The notes beneath the pieces are model-generated. The model was not told the origin of the DNA, did not search any database, and was given only the letters and a program-made list of their open reading frames with translations. From Campylobacter sp. RM16189 (GTDB taxonomy: Bacteria > Campylobacterota > Campylobacteria > Campylobacterales > Campylobacteraceae): 24,339 bases of DNA. The stretch is taken from assembly GCF_012978815.1 (NCBI RefSeq), contig NZ_LIWR01000011.1, forward strand, positions 1 to 24,339, written 5' to 3'. Each line of letters starts with the position of its first letter. Position 1 is the stretch's first letter. The position numbers and the translations under genes were made by a program. Positions 1 to 7,042 of the stretch are shown here, one piece after another.

Positions 1-377
1 GTTTTTTGCCAAACAAGAAAAATTAAGCTTTTTTAATGATGATATATAATATGGAATTTTAAGTATAGATACAAACATTAGAACATTAGATGAAATAAAT
101 AAAGAACATTTAATACTAGATAGTAATTTTAATCGCTATTATGTAGCAAATGCACAAGACAGCATCAAACTCTATAATTCTTTAAATTTAAGATTTTATT
201 TATAAAAACTTCTGCTTTAACTTTTTATTTAATGTAGTTTATCTGTCTTTTGAGTAGTTAAATTTTGATAGGAGTGATTTAAATTTGAAGATATCATAGC
301 TTAAACATTTCTAATTATCTTAAAAAGGTTTAAGCAAAAATATTCCTTTGAGGTAAGTGTTTGGAACCTATATCCTT
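1..377. other. Left-edge gene-poor AT-rich stretch with ORF remnant
   Basis: No intact gene is visible. In one plus-strand frame there is an open stretch from 50 to 202 (51 codons, closing at TAA 203-205), with a further open stretch before an in-frame TAA at 47-49. The peptide includes NRYYVANAQD where it reads through repeat copy 1 and ends IKLYNSLNLRFYL. I do not recognise the family. The in-frame stop and lack of a start suggest a decayed gene tail. From 206 to 377 I see only AT-rich DNA without clear structure. Confidence 0.4.
131..160 (-). repeat. 30-bp repeat copy 1 (inverted relative to copies 2 and 3)
   Basis: On the minus strand this is a perfect 30-bp match to copy 2 at 5525-5554. 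Its central 24 bp (core GTGCATTTGCTACATAATAG) also match copy 3 at 6823-6846. A 30-bp perfect match in a 24-kb window is far beyond chance. The identity stops abruptly on both sides, so this is a discrete short repeat and not part of a longer duplicated gene. Confidence 0.9.
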
Positions 378-1220
378 TTATACACTAACGTTAATTTTAT
401 TAAAGCTGCTAAAAAGCTCCAATATCTCTCTTCCTAATATATCAACTCCAAGCTCTTTTTGAGCTTTTACGAAATTAGTAAAAAACTCTTTGCTGATTTC
501 ATCTTTGTATGTTTGGCTTTTTCTTACTACCTTTTCAGGGGTATATTTTTTTATTTTACTTTCACCCAAGTTGTTTGTTTGCTCTGCTTGATTATATCCA
601 AGAAATTTTTCGGTATCCTCTTTAAATTTTAGCCATTTTGCTTTAAATTCCTCTATACTTAGATCCGATCTATCAAGAAGCTCGCTATCAAACATTGGAA
701 GTCCTGCGATTTCAGTATCTTGTAGAAACTGCATTAGCTTTTTAGACTCTGCTTGCGATATGCTTTTGTCATATCCTAATGCTTTACCCCAAATAGTTAC
801 TTTACCCTCTTTATCCCAACCGCTCATATGCCAACCCCATAGCTTAACTTCTATTTTTCCTTCAGGTGTAATATTTGCCAAGTCTATAAAGGATTCTTTC
901 ATACTGTTTTTAATTTTTTTTACAGCCTTGTCGGCATCGCTATCGGTTTCATAAATTTCTATAGGGCTAGTGGATTTTATAAAATCCACTAAATCCTTTT
1001 GTGACACATTGTCATTGTTTTTCTTAAGTTTCATCTTTTCGATAACATTCTGCGTATGTTCTTTGTTTAAATTTGTTACTTCTGCAATGCCTGCTACTTT
1101 GTCATCTTGTATTTGCGTTTCTTCTTTGTGAGCTTTTTTATCAGACATTACTATAATGTTGTTGCTATCGGTATGATTTATAAAACTATTAACATTGGTA
1201 AAATCCATTTTACCTATCAT
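378..1220 (-). CDS. Unrecognised soluble protein, sigma-28-type promoter (280 aa)
   Basis: I do not recognise this family. The protein is hydrophilic, with no signal peptide or membrane helix. A low-complexity, Asn/Ser/Lys-rich N-terminal part (about residues 1-75) precedes a more ordered region with the Trp-rich string LWGWHMSGWDKEGKVTIWG (around residues 125-145) and a helical C-terminus. The frame is open to an ATG at 1259, but that codon lies inside the predicted -10 element. The ATG at 1218-1220 has a good AAAGGA ribosome site six bases upstream, so I start there. It is divergent from the 614-aa gene, and both have sigma-28-like promoters. A flagellum-coexpressed, possibly secreted protein is inferred from that promoter only. 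Confidence 0.75.
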   Translation of the reverse strand: MIGKMDFTNVNSFINHTDSNNIIVMSDKKAHKEETQIQDDKVAGIAEVTNLNKEHTQNVIEKMKLKKNNDNVSQKDLVDFIKSTSPIEIYETDSDADKAVKKIKNSMKESFIDLANITPEGKIEVKLWGWHMSGWDKEGKVTIWGKALGYDKSISQAESKKLMQFLQDTEIAGLPMFDSELLDRSDLSIEEFKAKWLKFKEDTEKFLGYNQAEQTNNLGESKIKKYTPEKVVRKSQTYKDEISKEFFTNFVKAQKELGVDILGREILELFSSFNKINVSV

Positions 1221-1257
1221 TTTAGTTCCTTTGAAATTTATAAAACACTCTGTATTC

Positions 1258-1284
1258 ATATCGGCTAATGTTAAATTTTCTTAA
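1258..1284 (-). promoter_or_regulatory. Sigma-28 (FliA)-like promoter for the 280-aa gene
   Basis: On the minus strand TTAA (1281-1284), 15 bp, then GCCGATAT (1258-1265) fits the flagellar sigma-28 pattern TAAA-N15-GCCGATAA. The predicted transcript start falls near 1250, leaving a leader of about 30 nt to the ATG at 1220. It pairs with a similar element on the other strand at 1348-1374. Confidence 0.6.
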
Positions 1285-1347
1285 GTCTTTTAAGCTGTAA
1301 TAACCGGTAGTATTGATTTAAAATATCTATTAAGCATGAAATCATCA

Positions 1348-1374
1348 TAAACAAATCTTAAATTTTGTCGATAT
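1348..1374 (+). promoter_or_regulatory. Sigma-28 (FliA)-like promoter for the 614-aa gene
   Basis: TAAA (1348-1351), exactly 15 bp, then GTCGATAT (1367-1374) fits TAAA-N15-GCCGATAA. The start would be near 1382, giving a leader of about 20 nt that holds the AAAAGGA ribosome site. Confidence 0.6.
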
Positions 1375-1402
1375 ATCCTGAATGTCTTTTAAAAGGATTT
1401 AA

Positions 1403-3247
1403 ATGGATATTCTACTAAAAAACAGCTATGACATTAATGTTATGTTTTTGAAACACAAACAAGAACAAATTTCAACTTCTAAACTTACTAATAATGAACT
1501 TATAAAAGTAAGTAACGAAACACTAAGCAAAGATGAATATATAAGCAGACAAAACGATCTTTTAAAATCTGCTACCGATATACTAATGCAAAACTCTCAA
1601 GCCTATTTATATAAAGGCGGCTTGGATATGGTAGGCGACATGGGCGTAGGATATGGCGGTCAAAGCAGTTATTATAACAATATGCCCGCATGGGCGAAAG
1701 TTTTGAATTCAAATAGAATCACTAGAGAAGAATATAATAAGCTCGGTATGAGCCATGAGAGTTACGGATACGGCTTTTCTATCGGTTTATCAGAGTCATC
1801 AACTCGTTTAGAGCAATTTACCGATAGTGGATATTTTAAAGGAAACAAATCAGATAATATCTTAGAATACAAGCAAAATTTAAATCAATACGCAAAAGAA
1901 AAGACTATAAAAACCCAATACGGTGACGTAGAGGTATTTTTAGACTTATATGGAGATAACGATAAGCTAGGCATAGGTAATTTTAGCTCAAATGCTTTAC
2001 TTTTTAACTTTGACAGTAACGCAGACGGAATATTAAATTCAAGCGATAAGCTGTTTAGTAAGCTTAAGGTAAGAGGATATGATAAAGATGGAAATGAAAA
2101 GATAGCAAATTTAAGCGATGTTACTAAAGGTATAGATTTAGCTCAGTTTATTAAAAAAGAGATAAATACCGACATAACAAGATCATGGGTAGATGATATA
2201 AATGCTTCTTTAAGAAAATTAGGCAGAAACGAAGTTGATACTTCAAAAATAGATAATCGTATGTTTTATTATCAAGATAACCCCTACACCGTATTTGCAC
2301 CGGAGAGTAGATACAAAAAGGCGGAAGCCGATAGTATTAAGAACTTTTTTGATGCATACGCAAATAAAGACGGATGGGTAGATCTAAGAAACAATAACAT
2401 ATTTAACAAAGATAGCGGATTTAATAACTTTGCTTATGAAAAGGTAGGATTTGACGGAAAGCTAAAGCTTAGCGAGTTTAATCCTATAATAGAATCAGAC
2501 ACTCCTAAAGATAAAGACTTCTCATACACAGGATATCAAAGAAGTAGCTTTATGAAGTTTTATAACGATTACAATAAAGAGCTTGACGCTCACACTAAAG
2601 ATATAGAGTGGCTAAGTAAGAATTTAAAAGATTACAATGTAGAAAACTCAGATGAGCTAATATCTAAACTAAAAGATAGTAAATCATCTTATATGCTTGC
2701 TATGGAAAATGAGTTTAAGAAAGCTACGGGATTAGAATTTAGCATATCAAATTTAGAAAAGGTAAAAAGAGCCTTTGAATCAGATAGTAATAAAGCCGCA
2801 CTATCATTAAACGATAGCGATAGCGTAATAGCTATGAGAATGAATAGTAACGGAACCATAACCTTAAAATTTGATAGCGGTAGAGAGATAGACGTAAGAG
2901 ATCTATATACCGATACGGGCAGATTAAATACTTCAGGAGATAAAAGAGCAAGCATAAACCTTGAAGCTAAGAATATGAGTAAGGAAGAGTTAAACAGCCT
3001 TGACTTTGAAACCATAGCTATTAAACAAGATGATAAATTTGTAAGTCTAAAAGAGCTTGGAGCGACAGCGATAAGTAAGATAATGAAAAACAATGAATTA
3101 AGGTTTTTAATACATCTAGCTGATAACAACATAATAAGCTCAAATGAGCTATACAATATCTCATATCTTAACCATACTCTAAATAGCAATGATAAACAGA
3201 TACAAGAAAAGGATAGATTTTATAAGAGAGTGGATGTGAGGGTGTGA
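1403..3247 (+). CDS. Unrecognised 614-aa protein with EF-hand-like loops
   Basis: Large hydrophilic protein with no signal peptide and no transmembrane segment. I cannot place it in a named family. At residues 204-215 the string DSNADGILNSSD has the spacing of an EF-hand or dockerin calcium loop (acidic or Asn at positions 1, 3, 5 and 12, Gly at 6). A weaker DKDGN follows about 20 residues later, and NKDGWVDL lies near residue 320. The region around residues 60-120 is rich in Gly, Tyr and Ser. The C-terminal third is helical and Lys/Glu-rich. Start: ATG at 1403 behind AAAAGGATTTAA. Divergent from the 280-aa gene with its own sigma-28-like promoter. A secreted or surface calcium-binding protein co-expressed with flagella is a reasonable inference, not a demonstrated role. 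Confidence 0.8.
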   Translation: MDILLKNSYDINVMFLKHKQEQISTSKLTNNELIKVSNETLSKDEYISRQNDLLKSATDILMQNSQAYLYKGGLDMVGDMGVGYGGQSSYYNNMPAWAKVLNSNRITREEYNKLGMSHESYGYGFSIGLSESSTRLEQFTDSGYFKGNKSDNILEYKQNLNQYAKEKTIKTQYGDVEVFLDLYGDNDKLGIGNFSSNALLFNFDSNADGILNSSDKLFSKLKVRGYDKDGNEKIANLSDVTKGIDLAQFIKKEINTDITRSWVDDINASLRKLGRNEVDTSKIDNRMFYYQDNPYTVFAPESRYKKAEADSIKNFFDAYANKDGWVDLRNNNIFNKDSGFNNFAYEKVGFDGKLKLSEFNPIIESDTPKDKDFSYTGYQRSSFMKFYNDYNKELDAHTKDIEWLSKNLKDYNVENSDELISKLKDSKSSYMLAMENEFKKATGLEFSISNLEKVKRAFESDSNKAALSLNDSDSVIAMRMNSNGTITLKFDSGREIDVRDLYTDTGRLNTSGDKRASINLEAKNMSKEELNSLDFETIAIKQDDKFVSLKELGATAISKIMKNNELRFLIHLADNNIISSNELYNISYLNHTLNSNDKQIQEKDRFYKRVDVRV

Positions 3248-3400
3248 ATTTTATTTGTTTAATAAAAAATAATATTTTTTAAAGTAATCCAAAAGGTTGC
3301 TTCTGATAAAACCAAAAAAATCACTATACTCTTTTTGTAAAAAGCTTGGACTTTGTTTTTTTACAAACAATAGATACATTTGATTAAGATGACTGTTTTT

Positions 3401-3436
3401 GGGATAGTTTTATCTATCCCATGTTTTTTATTTTTT
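3401..3436 (+). terminator. Rho-independent terminator-like hairpin
   Basis: GGGATAG (3401-3407), a six-base loop, then CTATCCC (3414-3420), followed by a T-rich run (ATG, then TTTTTTA, then T6). It lies about 150 bp after the stop of the 614-aa gene and would terminate plus-strand transcripts. Confidence 0.7.
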
Positions 3437-3481
3437 ACTACTAAGATTTTTAGCAATTCGAGGGGTGGACACGACACCTAG

Positions 3482-3509
3482 GCAAGATATAGACATAAAT
3501 CTATCTTGC
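3482..3509. terminator. Stem-loop followed by T-rich run, possible terminator
   Basis: GCAAGA pairs with TCTTGC and, after a two-base bulge, TAGA pairs with TCTA around a six-base loop. T-rich DNA follows on the plus strand. It sits just past the stop of the minus-strand DUF6471 gene, so it could also act from that side, although the U-run favours the plus strand. Confidence 0.4.
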
Positions 3510-3568
3510 TGTTGTTATTTATTTTTCTACTAAAGTACTATTCAAATTATAAGAATTAAATGTATCTT

Positions 3569-3784
3569 TTAATCCCTTATTCTTAAATTCTTAACTCCTA
3601 AAGCATCTAATATCTGCAAAGCAAATGCAAAGCTAAATTTACCCCTGCTTATCTTATTTGCTATATTCATTCTATTATCCTCTACGCCTTTTTCTTTTAA
3701 TAAAAGAGCTAATGTTTGATAATCCATATTCTTTCTTGCTATTTCAGATTTTATTATATTTTTTGCTTCTTGAAAATAATCCAT
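3569..3784 (-). CDS. DUF6471-type small helix-turn-helix-like protein (71 aa)
   Basis: Short basic protein matching the DUF6471 pattern as I know it: an N-terminal helix, then a YQTLALLLKEKGVE segment, then NIANKISRGKFSFAF and a final LGVKNLRI. The layout resembles a lambda-repressor-like helix-turn-helix. Such proteins are common on mobile elements, but their function is not established. Start ATG at 3784 has AAAGG six bases upstream. Its consensus promoter contains a palindrome in the spacer, so self-repression is a reasonable guess. Divergent from the transposase. Confidence 0.75.
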   Translation of the reverse strand: MDYFQEAKNIIKSEIARKNMDYQTLALLLKEKGVEDNRMNIANKISRGKFSFAFALQILDALGVKNLRIRD

Positions 3785-3810
3785 CTCATACCTTTCTTGA
3801 AATTTAAATA

Positions 3811-3839
3811 ATTATAGTACAAATGGTACTATTTGTCAA
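3811..3839 (-). promoter_or_regulatory. Consensus sigma-70 promoter with palindromic operator for DUF6471 gene
   Basis: On the minus strand TTGACA (3834-3839), a 17-bp spacer, then TATAAT (3811-3816), a perfect consensus that is rare in this AT-rich sequence. The spacer is filled by ATAGTAC-N5-GTACTAT (3814-3832), a perfect 7-bp-arm inverted repeat. A protein bound there would block polymerase. Confidence 0.75.
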
Positions 3840-3878
3840 TATATTATATCTTTTAATATATATTTATACTTTAAAGTG

Positions 3879-3907
3879 TTGACTCTAAATACTGTATACG
3901 ATATAAT
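3879..3907 (+). promoter_or_regulatory. Sigma-70 promoter for the transposase
   Basis: TTGACT (3879-3884), 17 bp, TATAAT (3902-3907). The transcript would start near 3914 and leave a leader of about 70 nt before the transposase ATG at 3983, which has an AAAAGGA ribosome site. Confidence 0.65.
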
Positions 3908-3982
3908 CCGTTCACAAAAAGTATATATAAATCTTGATTAGTTAAAACAGATAGCGAAATTAAAGAATAAAAAGGATTTAAA

Positions 3983-4990
3983 ATGCAACACTTCCTCCTC
4001 TCATCTAAAGCTAGAACGGTATCGGTTAAAAAGATAGCTTCTATGAATGAGAAGGATTGCTATGAGTATTTTAAATCGATAAGATGGAGCGATAATAAAG
4101 GTAATCCTATTTGTCCAAGTTGTGGAAGTGTAAATAGTCATTATTTTATAGAAGGCAGAATGCAGTATCGTTGTAAGGATTGCTTTCATACTTTTAGCGT
4201 TACTAGCGGAACTATATTTCACTCTCATAAGTTAGACTTTAAAACAATACTACTAGCTATAGTGATATTTACTAATGCCACTAAAGGTATTTCATCACTT
4301 CAACTTAGTAGAGATTTAGATGTTCAGTATAAGACCGCTTGGGTTTTATCTCATAAGATTAGAGAAAGCCTTATGGAACATAAACCTAATGAGAAATTTC
4401 AAGGAATTTGTGAAATGGATGGAGTCTATGTCGGAAACTATATAAGACCTGCTAATAATATAAATGATAGAATAGATAGACGTAAAGCTTTTAAACCTAA
4501 CAAGAGGGTTATTGTCTCACTTCGAGAAAGAAACCTTAAGGGTAAAGGCGCAAGTAAAACAAAGACTTTTGTTCTTAAAAGCGAGAACAATATTGATATA
4601 AATAAAATAGCTAAAAATCATATTCTAGCAAATTCCCAAATTCATACAGATGAAAGTTCGGCTTATGATGATTTATTAGCCCATTACGATTTAAAAAGAG
4701 TAAATCATCAAATAGAGTATAGCGGAGTAAATGGAGAGAATAATAATCAATCGGAAAGCTTTAACTCAAGATTTAGACGTATGCAGTATGGACAGCTTTA
4801 TAGAATAGGCGTTCTTTATCTTTCAAACTATGCTAATGAGATAGCATATAGAGAAGATACCAGAAGGCTAGATAATAGATCCATAGTGGATGATATTTTA
4901 TCAAGATGCTTGGCTAATAATAGCATATCTAATGAATTCTGTGGATATTGGCAGGGTAATAAGAGAGTAGCTGAAAGACTTGGAGCTTAA
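3983..4990 (+). CDS. IS1595-family (ISXO2-like) transposase
   Basis: A full-length-looking 335-aa transposase. An N-terminal zinc ribbon (C44, C47, C64, C67) precedes a helical DNA-binding region and an ISXO2-like DDE domain. Candidate catalytic residues are D146 in EMDGVYVG and D223 in HTDESSAY, then a NNQSE segment at 254-258 where the family has its third (Asn) site. Start ATG at 3983 behind AAAAGGA. Its stop overlaps the stop of the convergent passenger reading frame (4987-5430), which suggests one compact element. The protein itself has no visible lesion, so it may still be active. I could not find terminal inverted repeats by eye. Confidence 0.9.
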   Translation: MQHFLLSSKARTVSVKKIASMNEKDCYEYFKSIRWSDNKGNPICPSCGSVNSHYFIEGRMQYRCKDCFHTFSVTSGTIFHSHKLDFKTILLAIVIFTNATKGISSLQLSRDLDVQYKTAWVLSHKIRESLMEHKPNEKFQGICEMDGVYVGNYIRPANNINDRIDRRKAFKPNKRVIVSLRERNLKGKGASKTKTFVLKSENNIDINKIAKNHILANSQIHTDESSAYDDLLAHYDLKRVNHQIEYSGVNGENNNQSESFNSRFRRMQYGQLYRIGVLYLSNYANEIAYREDTRRLDNRSIVDDILSRCLANNSISNEFCGYWQGNKRVAERLGA

Positions 4991-5430
4991 GATATTTTAT
5001 AGTGTTTAATTCCATCTACTTCAAAAGAGTTTAAAATATTTCTCATTTCCATATTTCTTATTGCAGAATAGATATTCTTTCTATACTCCACTATCTCTTT
5101 ACTGCTTTTATTACTGCCAATTGATACATAATCGGTTATCTATTTAACGTTGCTAGGTTTTTCTTTTATACACTCTATTATCTTTCTACTAAGCTCTCCA
5201 CGAGAAAAACGTCTATTATTAGTAATGTTTTTAGTTTTTATATCGTTTATATTATAGTTTGGATCAAATATCATAATGGCTTTACTTATAGTAGATAGTT
5301 CATCTTGTAACTCAGTTATCATCTCTTGATAATGTTTTATCTGTCCTTTAATTTCAGAATGTTTAGATACAAGAGCTGATATTACGTGAGTTTCTACTCG
5401 CTTCGCTCCTAGCTTTTCAAGAACTGCCAT
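4987..5430 (-). pseudogene. IS1595 passenger gene interrupted by an in-frame amber codon
   Basis: From the ATG at 5430 (ribosome site AAAGGA) the frame runs 96 codons to TAG at 5140-5142. It then stays open in the same frame for 50 more codons to TAA at 4987-4989. The first half is a coiled-coil-rich protein ([20 protein letters not shown], then Glu/Gln/Ile heptads) ending with a basic [17 protein letters not shown] segment. The continuation (ITDYVSIGSNKSS to HYKIS) looks like genuine protein that complements it. The ancestral product would be about 147 aa. No named family is recognised. The final stop overlaps the convergent transposase stop, the spacing expected of an accessory gene carried by the insertion element. 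A working 96-aa product cannot be excluded. Confidence 0.65.
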
Positions 5431-5524
5431 AACAAATCCTTTAAAGTAAATGTTTTTATAGCTTAAAAAGAAATGTCTATTATTTAAAAGCCATTACAGA
5501 ATCTTAGCCTCTTTTATGATGAAA
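5431..5524. other. Right flank of the insertion element
   Basis: AT-rich DNA between the passenger gene and repeat copy 2. From 5488 one plus-strand frame is open into copy 2 and on to the poly-A tract at 5632-5638. The right end of the insertion element should lie here, but no matching terminal repeat was identified on the left side. Confidence 0.4.
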
Positions 5525-5554
5525 GTCTTGTGCATTTGCTACATAATAGCGATT
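5525..5554 (+). repeat. 30-bp repeat copy 2, upstream of the hsdS-like ORF
   Basis: Perfect 30-bp inverted match to 131-160. It shares 24 bp in direct orientation with 6823-6846. It lies about 95 bp before the TTG start of the HsdS-like ORF. Confidence 0.9.
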
Positions 5555-5631
5555 TTAATAGCAGTTTAAGATTTGAAAGTATATCAAAAATAAAATCTGA
5601 TAAAAAAGTACAAGATTATTTTGAAAATATT

Positions 5632-5638
5632 AAAAAAA
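5632..5638 (+). other. A7 tract at the frameshift point of the hsdS-like ORF
   Basis: Upstream frame: SDFNSSLRFESISKIKSDKK onward to ENIKK. Downstream frame: NVNCLDDKAICYDLT. With eight A instead of seven the two would read as one chain. In Campylobacter, homopolymer runs are frequent slippage sites, although seven A is shorter than typical phase-variable tracts. Confidence 0.45.
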
Positions 5639-5648
5639 TGTCAATTGC

Positions 5649-6803
5649 TTGGATGACAAAGCTATATGTTATGACTTAACACATTCTTTAGGAAATTTTC
5701 TCCAAGATGGTGATTTAATAAATGAATTGAATAGCACAAAAAAAGAAGTTATTGCTGGTGATTTTATTATTTCAAGACTGCGCTCATATTTGAAAGAATT
5801 TGCAGTAGTACCAAAAAACATAGAAAAACAAATAGTATCTAGTGAATATTTGGTTTATAGACCAATAAACAACGAATTATCCTCGAATACTCTACTGGCA
5901 TTTTGCCTGACGAGAGACGTTCAAAATATTTTAAAATTAAGTCAATATGGCACAGAGCATCCAAGATTTTATGATTTTGTTTTCAATGAATTACCAATTC
6001 CAATAAAAATAGTTGAAAACAACAGTTTAATAAATCAATGTGTTCAAAAATCACAAAATTATATTCAGAAATCAAAGGAATTATATCAAGAGGCTTCTAA
6101 TATAATGTTGGAATATTTAAGATCTAACGATTGTGAACCAAAACACAGCATTGAATATACAATAAAAAATTTAGAAAGTATTATTAATCTCAATAGGTTA
6201 GATTCAGAATATTTTCAACAAAAATATTCTGATATTGAAAACAATCTTTCAAAATTTAAGTCTCAAGAAATTGATAAAAATGCAACATTAAAAAATAATA
6301 ATTTTATTCCAAACAAGAACGAAAGATACATGTATATAGAACTCGCCAATATTGGAGCAAATGGATATATTGCAGGATGCGAGGAATACTATGGATCAGA
6401 ATTGCCTACTCGTGCTAGAAGGCTAATTAACAAAGGAGATGTGTTAGTTTCGTCTATTGAGGGAAGTTTGCAAAGCTGTGCGATAGTAACAGAAAAATTT
6501 GATAGAGCAGTATCTTCTACGGGGTTTTATGTTTTATCTCCAAAAAAAGAAATGATTACATCTGAATGTTTAATGGTTTTATTAAAATCATATCCGATTC
6601 AATCATTGCTTAAAAAGGGATGTTTGGGTACAATTCTAACTGCTATTACTAAAGATGAGTTTATGAAAATACGAATCCCTGGGATAGACGATAAAGTTTC
6701 AAAGCTAATCACTGAAAAAATCAAAAGGAGTTTCAAATTAAGGAGTATGGCATATCAATCATTAAATAATACAGTTAGAGAAATTGAAAAAATACTGAGT
6801 TAG
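5649..6803 (+). CDS. hsdS: Type I restriction specificity subunit (HsdS)-like, N-terminally truncated
   Basis: The sequence has the two-part layout of a type I S subunit. A target-recognition half (about 1-110, with VIAGDFIISRLRSYLKEFAV and LPIPI near its end) is followed by a helical spacer (about 115-185). A second recognition half then opens with NRLDSEYFQQKY and contains STGFYVLSP and LTAITKDEFMKIRIP, and a closing helix ends the protein. The start of the first half is missing: the frame opens only at a weak TTG (5649) without a convincing ribosome site. The preceding DNA, in another frame, looks like the lost N-terminus, separated by a run of seven A at 5632-5638. One extra A would join them. 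No hsdM or hsdR lies in the window, so it is an orphan or a silent cassette. Confidence 0.7.
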   Translation: MDDKAICYDLTHSLGNFLQDGDLINELNSTKKEVIAGDFIISRLRSYLKEFAVVPKNIEKQIVSSEYLVYRPINNELSSNTLLAFCLTRDVQNILKLSQYGTEHPRFYDFVFNELPIPIKIVENNSLINQCVQKSQNYIQKSKELYQEASNIMLEYLRSNDCEPKHSIEYTIKNLESIINLNRLDSEYFQQKYSDIENNLSKFKSQEIDKNATLKNNNFIPNKNERYMYIELANIGANGYIAGCEEYYGSELPTRARRLINKGDVLVSSIEGSLQSCAIVTEKFDRAVSSTGFYVLSPKKEMITSECLMVLLKSYPIQSLLKKGCLGTILTAITKDEFMKIRIPGIDDKVSKLITEKIKRSFKLRSMAYQSLNNTVREIEKILS

Positions 6804-6822
6804 TTTTTAATCTATTTTTATT

Positions 6823-6846
6823 TTGTGCATTTGCTACATAATAGCG
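6823..6846 (+). repeat. 24-bp repeat copy 3, downstream of the hsdS-like ORF
   Basis: Perfect 24-bp direct repeat of the core of copy 2, starting 20 bp after the HsdS-like stop codon. With copy 2 it brackets the HsdS-like ORF. Both copies are in the same coding phase (reading VHLLHNS). Confidence 0.9.
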
Positions 6847-6944
6847 TAGATAATCCGGCAATAAACTTATTTCTAAGTTGCGGTTTTAAAGAAGAGTATA
6901 GAACAACTGAATATGTTATGTTAAAAAAGGTGTTGGTTGATTAA
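6846..6944 (+). pseudogene. C-terminal fragment of a GNAT-like N-acetyltransferase
   Basis: Directly after repeat copy 3 the frame reads VDNPAINLFLSCGFKEEYRT and on to MLKKVLVD, then stop (32 codons). The N-P-A-I-x-L-(F/Y)-x-x-x-G-F string is typical of the last strand-helix part of GNAT acetyltransferases. The N-terminal part is absent, and the frame is closed upstream by the HsdS-like stop codon, so this is a remnant. Fusing it to the sequence before copy 2 gives a longer open frame. Confidence 0.6.
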
Positions 6945-7042
6945 GAAATTTATACATCTTAGATCTTTAAAAATAGTTATTCTAACTTTTTCTATCTTTT
7001 TCCTTTTTTAAACTAATTTATTCTAAAAAATTCCCAAAAAAA

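Larger units (their letters stand above)
3248..3568. other. AT-rich intergenic stretch with several hairpins
   Basis: No gene seen. It holds an AT-only 10-bp inverted repeat (3334-3343 with 3358-3367), a terminator-like hairpin at 3401-3420, a GGTG/CACC imperfect hairpin near 3462-3480, and a second stem-loop at 3482-3509. This lies between the end of the 614-aa gene and the convergent DUF6471 gene and may contain the left boundary of the insertion element, which I could not define. Confidence 0.5.

Noticed and set aside
760..954. Plus-strand open frame opposite the 280-aa gene
   Set aside because: Low-complexity hydrophobic translation typical of the antisense of a coding region, with no ribosome site or promoter.
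2689..3189. 166-codon minus-strand frame opposite the 614-aa gene
   Set aside because: Leucine/serine-rich antisense translation, no ribosome site, and the sense strand has a well-supported gene.
3334..3367. AT-only inverted repeat after the 614-aa gene as a terminator
   Set aside because: No G-C pairs apart from one G-C; such repeats arise easily in this base composition. The GC-containing hairpin at 3401 is a better terminator.
3440..5510. Terminal inverted repeats of the IS1595 element (for example CTAAGATT at 3441 versus its complement near 5500)
   Set aside because: Only about 8 matching bases, in AT-rich DNA, without extension or an 8-bp target duplication. I could not define the element ends.
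131..6846. Interpretation of the three short repeats as a CRISPR array
   Set aside because: Copies are kilobases apart, in mixed orientation, with genes between them and no regular spacers or cas genes.
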